A stretch of 64,000 nt of DNA, from NCBI GenBank assembly GCA_017542125.1, contig JAFXXU010000004.1:20587-84586 (forward strand), written 5' to 3'. The DNA is from Ruminococcus sp. GTDB taxonomy: Bacteria; Bacillota; Clostridia; Oscillospirales; Ruminococcaceae. Position numbers and translations under genes: made by a program. The notes under the pieces were generated by a model, which saw nothing but the letters and a program-made list of their open reading frames with translations, ran no database searches and was not told the DNA's origin. Shown here in pieces: positions 7,396 through 17,679 of the stretch (position 1 is its first letter; every line of letters begins with the position of its first letter).

Positions 7396-9020
7396 TATTT
7401 CAGCTCCTTCCGCAGTCCTGTGATCACCGGCTCGGTGCCGGTGGGGTTGACCTGAAAGCCCGTGACGCCGTCGGCTATGAGATAATTGTACTCGGCACCG
7501 AACAGCGGGATCATCGCCACATCGGTCATAAGCTTATCCTCCATCTTATGCAGGAGCAGATTGCGCTCTTCGCCGTAGGTCAGGAAGCTCTTGTCATACA
7601 TATCAAGGAAATCCCGATCGAAATAATGGTTAGTGCTGCCGTCGCCGAGGGAACCCTGGAAAAGCGCGGTGGGGTCGGCATAGTCAGCGACCCAGGAGCT
7701 CTGGATCAGGTCGTAATCCCTGCCGCTGAGTCGGCTGATCCATTCCTTTGCCGGCAGGGGGATGATCTCCAGCTCAAGGCCGTTCAGATTCGTTTCCAGC
7801 TGCGCCTTGATGGCTTCGGCGTACTTGGTCTGGGCGTTATTGACGACGTAATCCAGATGGATGCTGCTGACGCCCAGCTCATTGAGCCCCTTTGCCCAGT
7901 ATTCGGCAGCCTTTTCGGGCTCGTACTGCATATACTCATCGTAAAGGGTCTGATCCCTCGCAAAGTCGGTGCCGTCGGTCTCGGTATAATAATCGGGGGG
8001 TATCACTCTGGTCATAGGGTAATAGCCGAAGCGGGACACGTTCCGGGTTATGCTCTCGCGGTCGATGCTCTTTGCGATGGCTAGGCGGATATTCCTGTTT
8101 TTCAGTGCTGTGTTGGAAAGGTGGTTTATCTCCAGCGTCAGCACCGCTGCCACCGAGAATTCTGACATATGGTCGTCGCCCTGGGCAAGCTCCGCCAGCT
8201 CGCCGCTGACTGAGATGATATCCAGCTGATCCGATGAATAGCACATCATCGCCTGCTGCGGGTCGGCAGCCACCTGTAAAGTTACACCCGGCAGTTCGAT
8301 CTGATCCGCATTGAAATAATCGGGGTTCCTGACCAGATGTATCTGGGTCGCCAGGGGCTCGTACCTGTCAAGGATATAGGGGCCGCAGCTGAGCACCGTA
8401 TCGGGGCTGGTGGCATAGCTGCTTCCGCAGGAATTGCAGAACTCCCTGGGGCAGGGCGAAAAGTTAGTCATAGTGAACAGCGAATTCAGATAGGGGCAAG
8501 GCAGCTCCAGCTTTACCACGAAGGTAAGGTCGTCGGGGGCATAGACGCCCAGCTCGCTTACGGACATCTCACCCGTATTTATCTCATAGGCATTGAGTAT
8601 CCGGCAGCAATCGGTTATGAGGTAGACGCTGTTGCTCTTTGTGGCAGGGTCGATCAGCCTTTTGAATGCAAAAGCGAAATCGTCGGAGGTGAGAGGATCA
8701 CCGTTGCTCCATCTGAGGCCTTTTTTAAGGTGATAGGTCACGGTCAGGCCGTCATCGGAGACATCGCAGCTCTCGGCCAGCTCGGGAACGAGCTCCCGCC
8801 TTTCATTGTAGGCATAGAGCGTCGAGGTGAAGAACACCGCGACCTGAGCCGAGCCGGTATCTGAAATGAGCTGAGGGTCTATGGTCACGGGAGAACTGCC
8901 TATACCGATATTCAGCTCCGTCAGCTTGTTATCGGTGGAGTTATCCCCGCAGCCACCCAGCATCGACGCAAGAAAGACAAAGAGCATACAGAAGCAGAGG
9001 TATCTTTTTATCCTTTTCAT
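7395..9020 (-). CDS. oppA: Oligopeptide-binding lipoprotein OppA (SBP family 5)
   Basis: A 541-residue extracellular solute-binding protein. A lipoprotein signal peptide ends in the lipobox LGGC (cysteine 24), so it should be lipidated and tethered outside the membrane. The mature part has the family 5 hallmarks: VPELAESCDVSDDGLTVTYH, LKKGLRWSNGDPLTSDDFAFAFKR and the hinge/lobe motif NIRLAIAKSIDR. It overlaps oppD by ATGA and oppB by one base. It delivers peptides to OppBC; the size range and sequence preference cannot be read from the sequence. Confidence 0.94.
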   Translation of the reverse strand: MKRIKRYLCFCMLFVFLASMLGGCGDNSTDNKLTELNIGIGSSPVTIDPQLISDTGSAQVAVFFTSTLYAYNERRELVPELAESCDVSDDGLTVTYHLKKGLRWSNGDPLTSDDFAFAFKRLIDPATKSNSVYLITDCCRILNAYEINTGEMSVSELGVYAPDDLTFVVKLELPCPYLNSLFTMTNFSPCPREFCNSCGSSYATSPDTVLSCGPYILDRYEPLATQIHLVRNPDYFNADQIELPGVTLQVAADPQQAMMCYSSDQLDIISVSGELAELAQGDDHMSEFSVAAVLTLEINHLSNTALKNRNIRLAIAKSIDRESITRNVSRFGYYPMTRVIPPDYYTETDGTDFARDQTLYDEYMQYEPEKAAEYWAKGLNELGVSSIHLDYVVNNAQTKYAEAIKAQLETNLNGLELEIIPLPAKEWISRLSGRDYDLIQSSWVADYADPTALFQGSLGDGSTNHYFDRDFLDMYDKSFLTYGEERNLLLHKMEDKLMTDVAMIPLFGAEYNYLIADGVTGFQVNPTGTEPVITGLRKELK

Positions 9021-9979
9021 CCTTTGTCCTCCTCTGTCCAGTCATCAAATTCCTTGTCGGTGCAGAGCACACGGTGAGTCGGCGAGAGGCTGTGCCATTC
9101 TCCGAGGGCGTAATCAATACCCGAGCTGACGGGGTCGTATCTCTCCGACTCAGACGAGGGCATGACCGGGTTCATCCTGGGGATGGCTCTCAGCAAGCCC
9201 TTGGTATAGGGATGCACGGGAGCGTTGAATATCTCCTCGGAGGTGCCTGTCTCCAGCAGATATCCAAGATGCAGCACCCCTATTCGGTCGGAAAGAAATC
9301 TCACCATTGAGAGGTCGTGGGAGATGAACAGCAGGGATGTCCCCGTTTCCTCCTTGATCTCGTGGAGCATATTTACTATCTGCGCCTGCACCGAGGCGTC
9401 CAGCGCGGCGATGCACTCATCGGCGATTATCAGCTTTGGGTCGCTCACCAGCGCTCTTGCTATGCCGATGCGCTGACGCTGCCCTCCGGAAAACCCTGAG
9501 GGATAGCGGTTGGCGTATTCGGGAGGTATCCCCACCCGCCGCAGAGCATCCGCGGTGATCCTGTCGCGTTCCTCGCGGCCGGAGCCTATGCCCTGGATGG
9601 CCAGCGCCTCCCGGAGTATCTGCCCCACCTGCTTTTTCGGGTTGAGGGAGGACATGGGATCCTGAAAGACCATAGCGATCTTGGTGCCGTTTATCAGCTT
9701 GCGGCGGGCAGGCTCCTTCATTTTCAGAAGGTCGGTCTTCTCACCCCCGTCGTGGAAGATGACCTCGCCGGATTCGATAACGGCGCTGGCGGGAAGTATG
9801 CCCATAACGGTCTTTACCCCAACGCTCTTTCCGCACCCGGATTCGCCTACCAGAGCCAGCACCTCGTTCTCATTCAGGATGAAATCCAGCCCGCGTATGG
9901 CGCGGACGTCCCCGGTGGGGAGCCGGAAGGTCACTTTGAGGTTTTTCACCTCAATTACCGGTCTTGAATTCTCGCTCAC
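9017..9979 (-). CDS. oppD: Oligopeptide ABC transporter ATPase OppD
   Basis: A 320-residue ATPase with Walker A GESGCGKSV, Q-loop MVFQDPMSSLNP, signature FSGGQRQRIGIARAL and the Opp/Dpp ending APVHPYTKGLL. The Walker B/D-loop region reads LIIADECIAALD where the family normally has ADEPTTALD. The catalytic D-E is kept. The ATG at 9986-9988 directly abuts the only GGAG, so I prefer the in-frame GTG at 9977-9979, nine bases past it. Opp importers usually have a second ATPase, OppF; none follows here, so OppD may act as a homodimer or pair with an OppF encoded elsewhere. Confidence 0.92.
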   Translation of the reverse strand: MSENSRPVIEVKNLKVTFRLPTGDVRAIRGLDFILNENEVLALVGESGCGKSVGVKTVMGILPASAVIESGEVIFHDGGEKTDLLKMKEPARRKLINGTKIAMVFQDPMSSLNPKKQVGQILREALAIQGIGSGREERDRITADALRRVGIPPEYANRYPSGFSGGQRQRIGIARALVSDPKLIIADECIAALDASVQAQIVNMLHEIKEETGTSLLFISHDLSMVRFLSDRIGVLHLGYLLETGTSEEIFNAPVHPYTKGLLRAIPRMNPVMPSSESERYDPVSSGIDYALGEWHSLSPTHRVLCTDKEFDDWTEEDKG

Positions 9980-10075
9980 AGCTATCATCTCCGAATAAAC
10001 AGATTTTTACAGATCGTCAGAGCATTCCCTGAGGGAACGGTCTGCTGCCTCCGGCGCTGATAAACCGCTGATTTC

Positions 10076-10104
10076 TTGACAATCCCACCCAATGATGATA
10101 TACT
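10076..10104 (+). promoter_or_regulatory. Promoter of the dus-LRR-reductase operon
   Basis: TTGACA (10076-10081), 17 bases, TATACT (10099-10104). The start would be near 10111, about 34 bases before the first ATG. Confidence 0.85.
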
Positions 10105-10144
10105 GAGACCAGCAGCAGAGCCCATTTACGAAAGGACAGGCAGT

Positions 10145-11116
10145 ATGAAAAGCTTTTGCGGTAATTATCTGAAAAAACTGCATATCGGGAACATCACCGC
10201 CGGCTCAAACGTGTTTATGGCACCACTCGCCGGCTACACCTGCTATCCCTTCAGGATGATGTGCCGCAGGCTGGGAGCGGGGCTGGCGTTTACGGAAATG
10301 GTCAGCGCCAACGGTCTGAAATACAACGACAAGGCCACCGCCAAGCTGCTCTATACCACCGATGAAGAATCCCCAAAGGCTGTGCAGCTGCTGGGCTCGG
10401 TGCCCTCGGCATTTGAGTATGCCTGCAAGGGAGAATACACAAAGGATTACGATATCGTTGACATCAATATGGGCTGCCCTGTACCGAACATCGTAAAAAG
10501 CGGTGAGGGCTGTGCGCTGACACAGGATCTCCCTCTTGCTTCAAGGATCATCGAGGCCTGCAAGCGCAGCGGGAAGACAGTCACCGTGAAATTCCGCCCG
10601 GGGATGAACAAGAGCCGGATAGTCGTTTCGGAATTTGCCAGGATGTGCGAGGATTCCGGTGCAGATATGATAACCGTTCACGGGCGCACCAGGAATATGA
10701 TGTACGACGGTGAGCCGGTGTACGAATACATCGATGCGGCCAAGCGGGCGGTGAACATCCCCGTCATAGCCAACGGCGGGATACGCTCGGAGGAGGACGC
10801 CGTCAGGATGATGGACAGGACGGGTGCCGACGGTGTGATGATCGCACGCTACGGGCTGGAGGATCCTATGATCTTCGCAAGGCTGACGGGCAGAAAGACC
10901 GATGCCACAAAGCTCTCGCTGATACTTGATCAGGCAGAGCTGGCGCAGTCCTGCTTTGACGAGACCGCCGCTATGGAATACGTCCGCAAGATAGCCTCAT
11001 ACTTTATGAAAAAGATACCGGGGACAAAGAATTACAAGCAGGAGATGTTCCGATGCGGGAGCATGGAGGAGCTTAAAAAGATACTTGTACCGATATTCGG
11101 AGAAACGGAGATATGA
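10145..11116 (+). CDS. tRNA-dihydrouridine synthase (Dus family)
   Basis: A 323-residue flavoenzyme that reduces uridines in tRNA. Family features are the opening MAPLAGYTCYPFRMMCRRLGA, the motif DINMGCPVPNIVKSGEGCAL with the catalytic cysteine region, ITVHGRT and IANGGI with the FMN phosphate-binding part GADGVMIAR. I chose the ATG at 10145 because a longer frame would begin at the -35 box. The stop overlaps the next gene's start (ATGA). The C-terminus is typical of DusB-like enzymes, but which position it modifies is not visible. Confidence 0.92.
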   Translation: MKSFCGNYLKKLHIGNITAGSNVFMAPLAGYTCYPFRMMCRRLGAGLAFTEMVSANGLKYNDKATAKLLYTTDEESPKAVQLLGSVPSAFEYACKGEYTKDYDIVDINMGCPVPNIVKSGEGCALTQDLPLASRIIEACKRSGKTVTVKFRPGMNKSRIVVSEFARMCEDSGADMITVHGRTRNMMYDGEPVYEYIDAAKRAVNIPVIANGGIRSEEDAVRMMDRTGADGVMIARYGLEDPMIFARLTGRKTDATKLSLILDQAELAQSCFDETAAMEYVRKIASYFMKKIPGTKNYKQEMFRCGSMEELKKILVPIFGETEI

Positions 11117-14100
11117 AAATGCCGCAGGAGTTTATTATAGAAAACGGGGTGCTTATCGGGTGCGGCGGAGAGTCGCTGAGCGTTACCGTGCCGGAGGGGG
11201 TAAGGGTCATCGGCAAGGGTGCCTTCAAGGGCAGGTCGAAGATGACCGATGTGACCCTCCCCGAGGGTCTCACCGAAATAGATGACGATGCTTTCAAGGG
11301 CTGCGGTATGCTTGAGCGCATCAACTTCTCCGCGGGGCTGCAAAGGATAGGCCGCTTTGCTTTCCACCGCTGCCACTCACTTTCAAAGGCTATCCTCCCC
11401 GACAGCGTTACAGAGATCGGGCAGGGGGCGTTTTTGTACTGCGACAGCATCAAGGAAGTCAGAGCAATGGGAGTGCTGCGCTTTGAGAACCAGACCTTCT
11501 CAAACAACACACAGCTCCGCCGGGTCTCGCTGAACAGCGGGATCGACACCTCTAATTTCAGGAGCGAGGTGTTTAACGGCTGCGTGGGGATAAAGGAGAT
11601 ATATCTCTCCGACGGGTTTACATACAGCTCCGATAACATAATCTCGGCACTGGTCTCCGACAGGGAGATACACCCCGTGGTGAAAGCAGTTGCGGAGAGC
11701 ATCTATCAGTCCCTGAAAATAGAGGACGGGGTGCTTTACAAGCTGCACATCGACCTGAAAGCCTTTGAGCTGCCCGAGGGGATAAGGCGCATCGAGAAAA
11801 GCTGCTTTCTTGACAAGAAGGGCATAGTCTCCATATCCTTCCCCGGGACGCTGGAGCAGATCGGAAGCAACGCCTTCGGCAACTGTATCAATCTGGAACA
11901 GATAGCCTTCAAGAACGAAAACATCCTTATAGACGAGGGCGCGTTCAGAGGGTGCAGCAGCCTGAAAAGGATAGTGATAGCTGATGAGGTCTATCCCCTC
12001 TCCGGCATAAGCTATGAGGAAAACACTCCCTATCTCATCAGGCAGATAAACGATCAGGTTTTAAGCGATTTTTACATCAGCGGTAAAACGCTGATCTCCT
12101 ACACCGGCAAGGAGGAGCGGGTCACTGTCCCTGACGGGATAGAGATAATAGGCGAGAGCTGCTTTGAGGGAAACGAAAAGCTGGTGCGGGTCATTATGAG
12201 CGATTCCGTCCGGGAGATACACGAGAATGCTTTCCGGAACTGTGTTTGTATGCTGAGCATAGCTATGTCGGAAAGGCTGACTGTCATATGCAGGAGCGCC
12301 TTTGAGAACTGCCGCAAGCTGATACGCTTCAACATCCCCGAGGGGCTTGCTGAGGTGGGCTTCGCCGCGTTCAGAGGATGCACCGCCCTGGAGCTCCCCG
12401 GCTTTGAAAAGGGTACTCCCCCTGCCCTGCCCGTCAGCGAGAGGGTCTATGAGGGAGAGGATATCCCGGCCTACAGCTTCTGCGGAAGCGAGACGGTAAC
12501 GGAGCTTGTGTTTGACAAGCCCGCTGTTATCGGGAAGTATGCTTTTTCGGGCTGCAAGGACCTGGAGCGGGTAGTGATAAACAACAGCGGATGCATCATA
12601 GAAAGAAACGCCTTTGAGAAGTGCGGATCCCTGCGGGAGGTAAAGGTGCTGGCTGGCAGGATAGAAAAGGGAGCCTTCTCCTTCTGCCGCAATTTGGAGC
12701 GCGCCGAGATCAGCGGCGTCACTGCCCTTGCTGACGAAGTCTTTGCGGGGTGCTGCTCCCTTAAAGAAGTGAAGCTCTCGCCGGAGGTCTCGGAGATAGG
12801 CAGACGATGCTTTGACGAGTGCACCTCCCTGGAGAGCATGGAACTTGCAAATATCAGAGCTGTGGGCGAGCGTGCCTTCGAGCGCTGCGACAGCCTCAAA
12901 GAGATAAGGCTGACAAATGCTGCCGTGGGATATCACGCCTTTGCGGACTGCTCCGGGCTGAAAACCATGATTCTTGATAAGGATGTATCCCTGCGCAGCG
13001 GAGCCTTCTTCGGCTGCACCTGTGCGGACACGGTAGTCTATGAGGGGGAGCGTTACAGCTTCTCGCGGTTCTGTGAGAGCAGGAACACAGCCGGCAACAA
13101 GCTGCCCTGCCGGGTACAGGAGGTCATCGGCAGCGTATATTCCTGCTTCACGGTGAGCCGCGAGCTCGGCATCGTGAGATACAAGGGGGATGCTGCGGCG
13201 GTAAAGCTTCCGGAGGATATCATCTCCGTGGGGGACGAGGCCTTCCGCGACCGGCTGAGGGTCAGCGAGATCATCTTCCCCGAGAGCGTGAAGCGCAGCG
13301 GAAAGATGGCCTTTTCCGGCACCGGCTGGCTTGAAATTAAGCGCCGCGAAGGCAGCTTCAACGTCGTGAACGATATGCTTATAGACGGCGTCTGCTGCGG
13401 AGAGAGAGCTGTTATCCCGGAGGATATCAAGCGGATATGCTCCTGGGCATTTGCGGGCTGCACCCAGCTCCGCGAGCTGGTGTTAAGTACCGACCGCATA
13501 GCCGTTGACGCCTTTGCTTTCCGCAACTGCCTGAACCTTAAGACCATATGCCTTGCGGACGGCAGCACATACACTCTTGAAAACGTAAAGGATATAGAGG
13601 ATAAGGATTACCCGGAGCTTGTGCGGCGGATCTTTGCCGAGGGCATAAACTGCTTCAAGCTGAACGGTGAGGGGGTGCTTACCGAGAGCACGGGAAACAT
13701 CAAGGATCTGGTCTTCCCTGCCGGGATAAAAGCCATCGGCGATGAGGTCTATATGGACTGCCATCTGCTTGAAAGCATAGTGCTTTCGGAGGACACCTCG
13801 GTGATAGGCAGGGCGGCTTTCAAGAACAGCAAGTGGCTTAAAACCGTGGCCAACGCCGGGGGTGTGGAGAGGATCGAAGCCCAGGCTTTCAGCGGGTGCA
13901 AGAGCCTGGAGAGCATTGACCTTTCCGGCAGGCTGGAGCAGATAGGCAAGCGCGCCTTTGAGCATTGCTGCTCCCTGCGGGAGATACAGCTGCCGGACGG
14001 GATAACGGTCATCCCCGAGATGGCGTTTTTCAGATGCAAGAGCCTCAGACGGATAGTGATCCCTCCCTCGGTGAGGGAGATAGGCTCTCAGGCATTTGCC

Positions 14101-14190
14101 TATTGCAGCGAGCTTAATGAGGTCGTATTCTCCGACCGGGAAAAGGTCAGCATAGCTGACGATGCTTTTGCGTGGTGTGACAGGCTATGA
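11113..14190 (+). CDS. Large BspA-type leucine-rich repeat protein without signal peptide
   Basis: A 1025-residue protein made almost wholly of BspA/LRR_5 repeats of about 23 residues with the pattern L-P-x-G-(V/I)-x-x-I-G-x-x-A-F-x-x-C-x-x-L, for example VPEGVRVIGKGAFKG. The repeat blocks are interrupted by short linkers such as YISGKTLISYTG and CFKLNGEGVLTEST. BspA-like proteins are usually secreted adhesins; this one has no signal peptide, membrane segment or anchor. It overlaps dus by ATGA and the reductase downstream by ATGA. A second ATG two codons in (11119) is better spaced from GGAG. A cytoplasmic scaffold is plausible; function unknown. Confidence 0.9.
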   Translation: MKMPQEFIIENGVLIGCGGESLSVTVPEGVRVIGKGAFKGRSKMTDVTLPEGLTEIDDDAFKGCGMLERINFSAGLQRIGRFAFHRCHSLSKAILPDSVTEIGQGAFLYCDSIKEVRAMGVLRFENQTFSNNTQLRRVSLNSGIDTSNFRSEVFNGCVGIKEIYLSDGFTYSSDNIISALVSDREIHPVVKAVAESIYQSLKIEDGVLYKLHIDLKAFELPEGIRRIEKSCFLDKKGIVSISFPGTLEQIGSNAFGNCINLEQIAFKNENILIDEGAFRGCSSLKRIVIADEVYPLSGISYEENTPYLIRQINDQVLSDFYISGKTLISYTGKEERVTVPDGIEIIGESCFEGNEKLVRVIMSDSVREIHENAFRNCVCMLSIAMSERLTVICRSAFENCRKLIRFNIPEGLAEVGFAAFRGCTALELPGFEKGTPPALPVSERVYEGEDIPAYSFCGSETVTELVFDKPAVIGKYAFSGCKDLERVVINNSGCIIERNAFEKCGSLREVKVLAGRIEKGAFSFCRNLERAEISGVTALADEVFAGCCSLKEVKLSPEVSEIGRRCFDECTSLESMELANIRAVGERAFERCDSLKEIRLTNAAVGYHAFADCSGLKTMILDKDVSLRSGAFFGCTCADTVVYEGERYSFSRFCESRNTAGNKLPCRVQEVIGSVYSCFTVSRELGIVRYKGDAAAVKLPEDIISVGDEAFRDRLRVSEIIFPESVKRSGKMAFSGTGWLEIKRREGSFNVVNDMLIDGVCCGERAVIPEDIKRICSWAFAGCTQLRELVLSTDRIAVDAFAFRNCLNLKTICLADGSTYTLENVKDIEDKDYPELVRRIFAEGINCFKLNGEGVLTESTGNIKDLVFPAGIKAIGDEVYMDCHLLESIVLSEDTSVIGRAAFKNSKWLKTVANAGGVERIEAQAFSGCKSLESIDLSGRLEQIGKRAFEHCCSLREIQLPDGITVIPEMAFFRCKSLRRIVIPPSVREIGSQAFAYCSELNEVVFSDREKVSIADDAFAWCDRL

Positions 14191-15242
14191 GATACAGAAA
14201 ACTCGGTAACACTGGACTGACGGTGTCGGAGATCGGTTTCGGCACCATACCCATACTCAGCGGGAACGTCCCTGTACTCCCCGATTATTGCAGCCCCGAT
14301 GTCCCGGAGGCGGTGGAGATAATGATGGGAGCTTATAAAATGGGCTGCAATCTCTACGACACGGCTATCCCCGAGGAATACGGCGACGCGGAATACAAGC
14401 TGGGAGTATTTGCCCGGCAAGTCGGAAGAGAGAACATCATCATCTCCGACAAGGCGCGGTTCATGGACGGCAACGATATGTTCCGGGAGGTGGAGCGCTC
14501 GGCGGAAAATCTCGGCACGAACCCGGATATCTATTTCGTCCATCAGGTGGACGAGAAAAATCAGGAGGAGACCTTCTCACGCTACGGAGCGCTGGACGCT
14601 CTCTGCGACCTGAAAAAAGCCGGCGTGATCAGATACACCGGCATAGCTACCCATTATTACAGCGTTGCGGAGCGTGCTGCCCGCGACAGCAGAGTTGACA
14701 TCATCCAGACCTGCGGGAACATCCTGGAGCGGGGCATAATGGACCGCATCGCAGAAAATGATATTTTCAGAGGCAAGGGGCTCATACTCAACAAGGTCTA
14801 TGCCGCAGGCTGCCTGCTGAGTGCATTCACCCCCTCGGAGCTGATAGGCGGAGTGCTGCACTGGCCCTTTTCCTGCGCCCTGATAGGTGTCGGCACCCGC
14901 GAGCAGGCCGAGGCAGCTATGAAGGAGGAATACCCGCCGAGGGACTTCACCTTTGAGAAAGTGATGAGCCGGCTCTCGGAGCATTTCCGGCCCATCCCCT
15001 GCACCAGATGCCAGAGGTGCCACTGCCCCAAGGGGTATGAGATACACATCCTGCTGCGGCAGTACAATTACTATCATCTCGGCAAGCGCTACTGGGCGAT
15101 GAAAAAGATGAAAATGAACATAGATGAGGTATATGAGAGCTGCCGCCGCTGCACCGACAGGCGGTGTATGGCAGACTGCCCACAGGGGCTGATGATACCC
15201 GAGCTCATCGAGCTGCTTCACGGTCTGGCAGAACGTGCCTGA
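14187..15242 (+). CDS. Aldo/keto reductase with C-terminal 4Fe-4S-type cysteine clusters
   Basis: A 351-residue fusion. Residues 1 to about 270 form an aldo/keto reductase barrel opening MRYRKLGNTGLTVSEIGFGT, with the catalytic-type segment YDTAIPEEYGDAEYKLG and the tail GVGTREQAEAAM. The C-terminus carries CTRCQRCHCP and CRRCTDRRCMADCP, a two-cluster ferredoxin-like cysteine pattern known from some clostridial reductases. It may pass electrons between NAD(P)H or ferredoxin and an unknown carbonyl substrate in the cytoplasm. Its start overlaps the LRR gene stop, and it is the last gene of the operon. Confidence 0.9.
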   Translation: MRYRKLGNTGLTVSEIGFGTIPILSGNVPVLPDYCSPDVPEAVEIMMGAYKMGCNLYDTAIPEEYGDAEYKLGVFARQVGRENIIISDKARFMDGNDMFREVERSAENLGTNPDIYFVHQVDEKNQEETFSRYGALDALCDLKKAGVIRYTGIATHYYSVAERAARDSRVDIIQTCGNILERGIMDRIAENDIFRGKGLILNKVYAAGCLLSAFTPSELIGGVLHWPFSCALIGVGTREQAEAAMKEEYPPRDFTFEKVMSRLSEHFRPIPCTRCQRCHCPKGYEIHILLRQYNYYHLGKRYWAMKKMKMNIDEVYESCRRCTDRRCMADCPQGLMIPELIELLHGLAERA

Positions 15243-15266
15243 CCCGAATGGTTGAAGATAACAACA

Positions 15267-15295
15267 GACCCCACGGCTATAAAAACCGCGGGGTC
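15267..15295. terminator. Convergent intrinsic terminator
   Basis: The hairpin GACCCCACGG...CCGCGGGGTC lies between the converging reductase and CbrC-family genes. Both sides are only moderately T-rich. Confidence 0.6.
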
Positions 15296-15302
15296 ATTCT
15301 TA

Positions 15303-15842
<540 letters not shown>

Positions 15843-15883
15843 TCAGCGGTTTTCGGGGCAGGTCAGTAAGCCCGTCTGTGAGC

Positions 15884-15912
15884 ATTATACCACAACATCC
15901 TGAAATAATCAA
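15884..15912 (-). promoter_or_regulatory. Promoter of the CbrC-family gene
   Basis: TTGATT (15907-15912), 17 bases, TATAAT (15884-15889) on the reverse strand. Confidence 0.75.
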
Positions 15913-15984
15913 CCCCGGGGATCAAAGCGCTCAGGCAGCCAAAAACCGCGGCTTTCGTTGACGGTGTTTTGTGATGTTTTACTC

Positions 15985-16013
15985 TTGACTTCCGGTACCC
16001 GCTTTGGTATACT
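15985..16013 (+). promoter_or_regulatory. Promoter of the lipoprotein gene
   Basis: TTGACT (15985-15990), 17 bases, TATACT (16008-16013). The leader is about 98 bases. Confidence 0.75.
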
Positions 16014-16117
16014 TTATATTGTGTGTTTGTGTGTATACCGGTATCAGCGCTTTTACAGCCTGCCCGGCAAGCGGCACATTACAGTACAGAAATACAAGTC
16101 AAGAAAGGAAAGTAAGA

Positions 16118-17659
16118 ATGAAGATCAAAAGAACATTGGCACTGATCGCAGCAATTGCCTGCATCGGTCTTACAGCCTGCGGCTCCGAGGACAGCTCTTC
16201 CAAGGGCGATGACTCAACTGCTTCTGACAAGGAGATCACCACCACTGCCGAGTCCGCTGAGGACAGCAAGGAAAGCGAGGATGATAAGCCTGCAGAGTCA
16301 ACTCCCGATGAGTCCCAGGAGGACGAGGTCCCTGCAGCTCCCTCAAAGTCTCTTGACGAGATCAAGGCAGACTACGCTGAGGCCGAAGTAAAGAGCCCCG
16401 TACTCAAGGAGATCGGCAGCTTTGAGATAGAGGATGTCGGCTTCAAGGATGACAACATCTACACCTTCAAGAATGAGGACGAGGTAGTCCTTTACGATTA
16501 TATGGGCAAGGAGCTTCTCGGCGGCAAGGCTGAGTATATCAATAAGCTCGGCAAGACCGGCCTCTATGTATATCAGGCAAAGGGCACCGAGGAGACCATC
16601 TACTGCGGCATCATCGACGCCCAGGGCAACGAGATCGTATCCTCCGACGAGAAGTGCGGACTCTTCAAGGAGCTCGACGACCGCTTTGTTATGGCATTCT
16701 TCCCCGAGGCTGAGACCACCAATGAGGAAGAGGCTATCTACTATGCCACCAAGAGACAGTTCAGCGTTGAAGCCCAGGAGGGCGACGTTTACTACAAGGG
16801 CAAGGTAAAGGTATACGACACTCAGGAGCGCAAATTCCTTGAAAGCACCACCGAGAGCTATGCTCCCCGCTACAATGTCTGCGGCGACTTCATCTCCTAT
16901 TATGACAACGACTACAATGAGATCATCGTAAGCACTGCAGAGGACAAGAAGATAGAGCTGGCCGACACCTGCTCCCTCACCGGCTCAAAGCTCATCACCT
17001 GCTGGAAGAACGATAAGACCTATGCCTACGATCACGATATGAACCTGCTCTTCACTACTCCCTACAGTGTTTCCACCCTCACCGACTGCGAAGAGTTCTA
17101 CAGCCTCTGTGATACCGACAACCACAAGTACGGCATTATCCACTATACCGGAACTGTTATCGTCGAGCCCAAGTACAGCGGCGTTGACTACCTCGGCGGC
17201 GGCTACTTCTCCTATCAGGCAGGGGACGATTACAACAAGAAGGGCATCTTCGACCTGGACGGCACCGAGCTCACCAAGGACGACTACAAGTACATCACCT
17301 ACGAGGGAGTTCCCGGCTGCTTCAGCGTCTGCAAGGCGGATGCCAAGTATGAGCTCATCAACCTCAAGTCCGGCAAGACCGTGGGCACCAACGGAGATTA
17401 CAGCTTCTCCGTAGGCGGCTACATGAAGGACGGCGACCTCTACGCTTATCATGTTATCGGCAAGGACGACACCTCTCTCAAGGTCAAGTACAGCGGAACA
17501 TACTTCGGCAACTACATTCTCAGCGTCAACAACGACAAGGTGATCTATGACCTTGTTACCGGCGAGAAGATGATGGAGGGCTTCGATAAGGCTTACTCAG
17601 CCTTCGGCTATGTATATGTTCTCAAGGACGGCAAGGTAACTGTTTACGAGGCAGAATAA
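16118..17659 (+). CDS. Lipoprotein with WG-repeat-like beta domain
   Basis: A 513-residue surface lipoprotein. The signal peptide MKIKRTLALIAAIACIGLTAC has a lipobox at cysteine 21. An acidic, Ser/Thr-rich tether follows (about 22-85), then a repetitive domain rich in short blocks such as YDYMGKELLGGKA, YGIIHYTGTVIVEPKYSG and KKGIFDLDGTEL, resembling WG/KWG beta-propeller repeats. The ATG at 16118 follows AAAGGAAAG; the longer frame from 16004 begins in the promoter. The gene is monocistronic, ended by a strong hairpin. It probably binds a partner or envelope component; function unknown. Confidence 0.88.
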   Translation: MKIKRTLALIAAIACIGLTACGSEDSSSKGDDSTASDKEITTTAESAEDSKESEDDKPAESTPDESQEDEVPAAPSKSLDEIKADYAEAEVKSPVLKEIGSFEIEDVGFKDDNIYTFKNEDEVVLYDYMGKELLGGKAEYINKLGKTGLYVYQAKGTEETIYCGIIDAQGNEIVSSDEKCGLFKELDDRFVMAFFPEAETTNEEEAIYYATKRQFSVEAQEGDVYYKGKVKVYDTQERKFLESTTESYAPRYNVCGDFISYYDNDYNEIIVSTAEDKKIELADTCSLTGSKLITCWKNDKTYAYDHDMNLLFTTPYSVSTLTDCEEFYSLCDTDNHKYGIIHYTGTVIVEPKYSGVDYLGGGYFSYQAGDDYNKKGIFDLDGTELTKDDYKYITYEGVPGCFSVCKADAKYELINLKSGKTVGTNGDYSFSVGGYMKDGDLYAYHVIGKDDTSLKVKYSGTYFGNYILSVNNDKVIYDLVTGEKMMEGFDKAYSAFGYVYVLKDGKVTVYEAE

Positions 17660-17679
17660 GCAATTCTGAATCTAAAGAT

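Noticed and set aside
14100-15221. Reverse-strand frames under the reductase gene
   Set aside because: Shadow frames of a well-supported gene.
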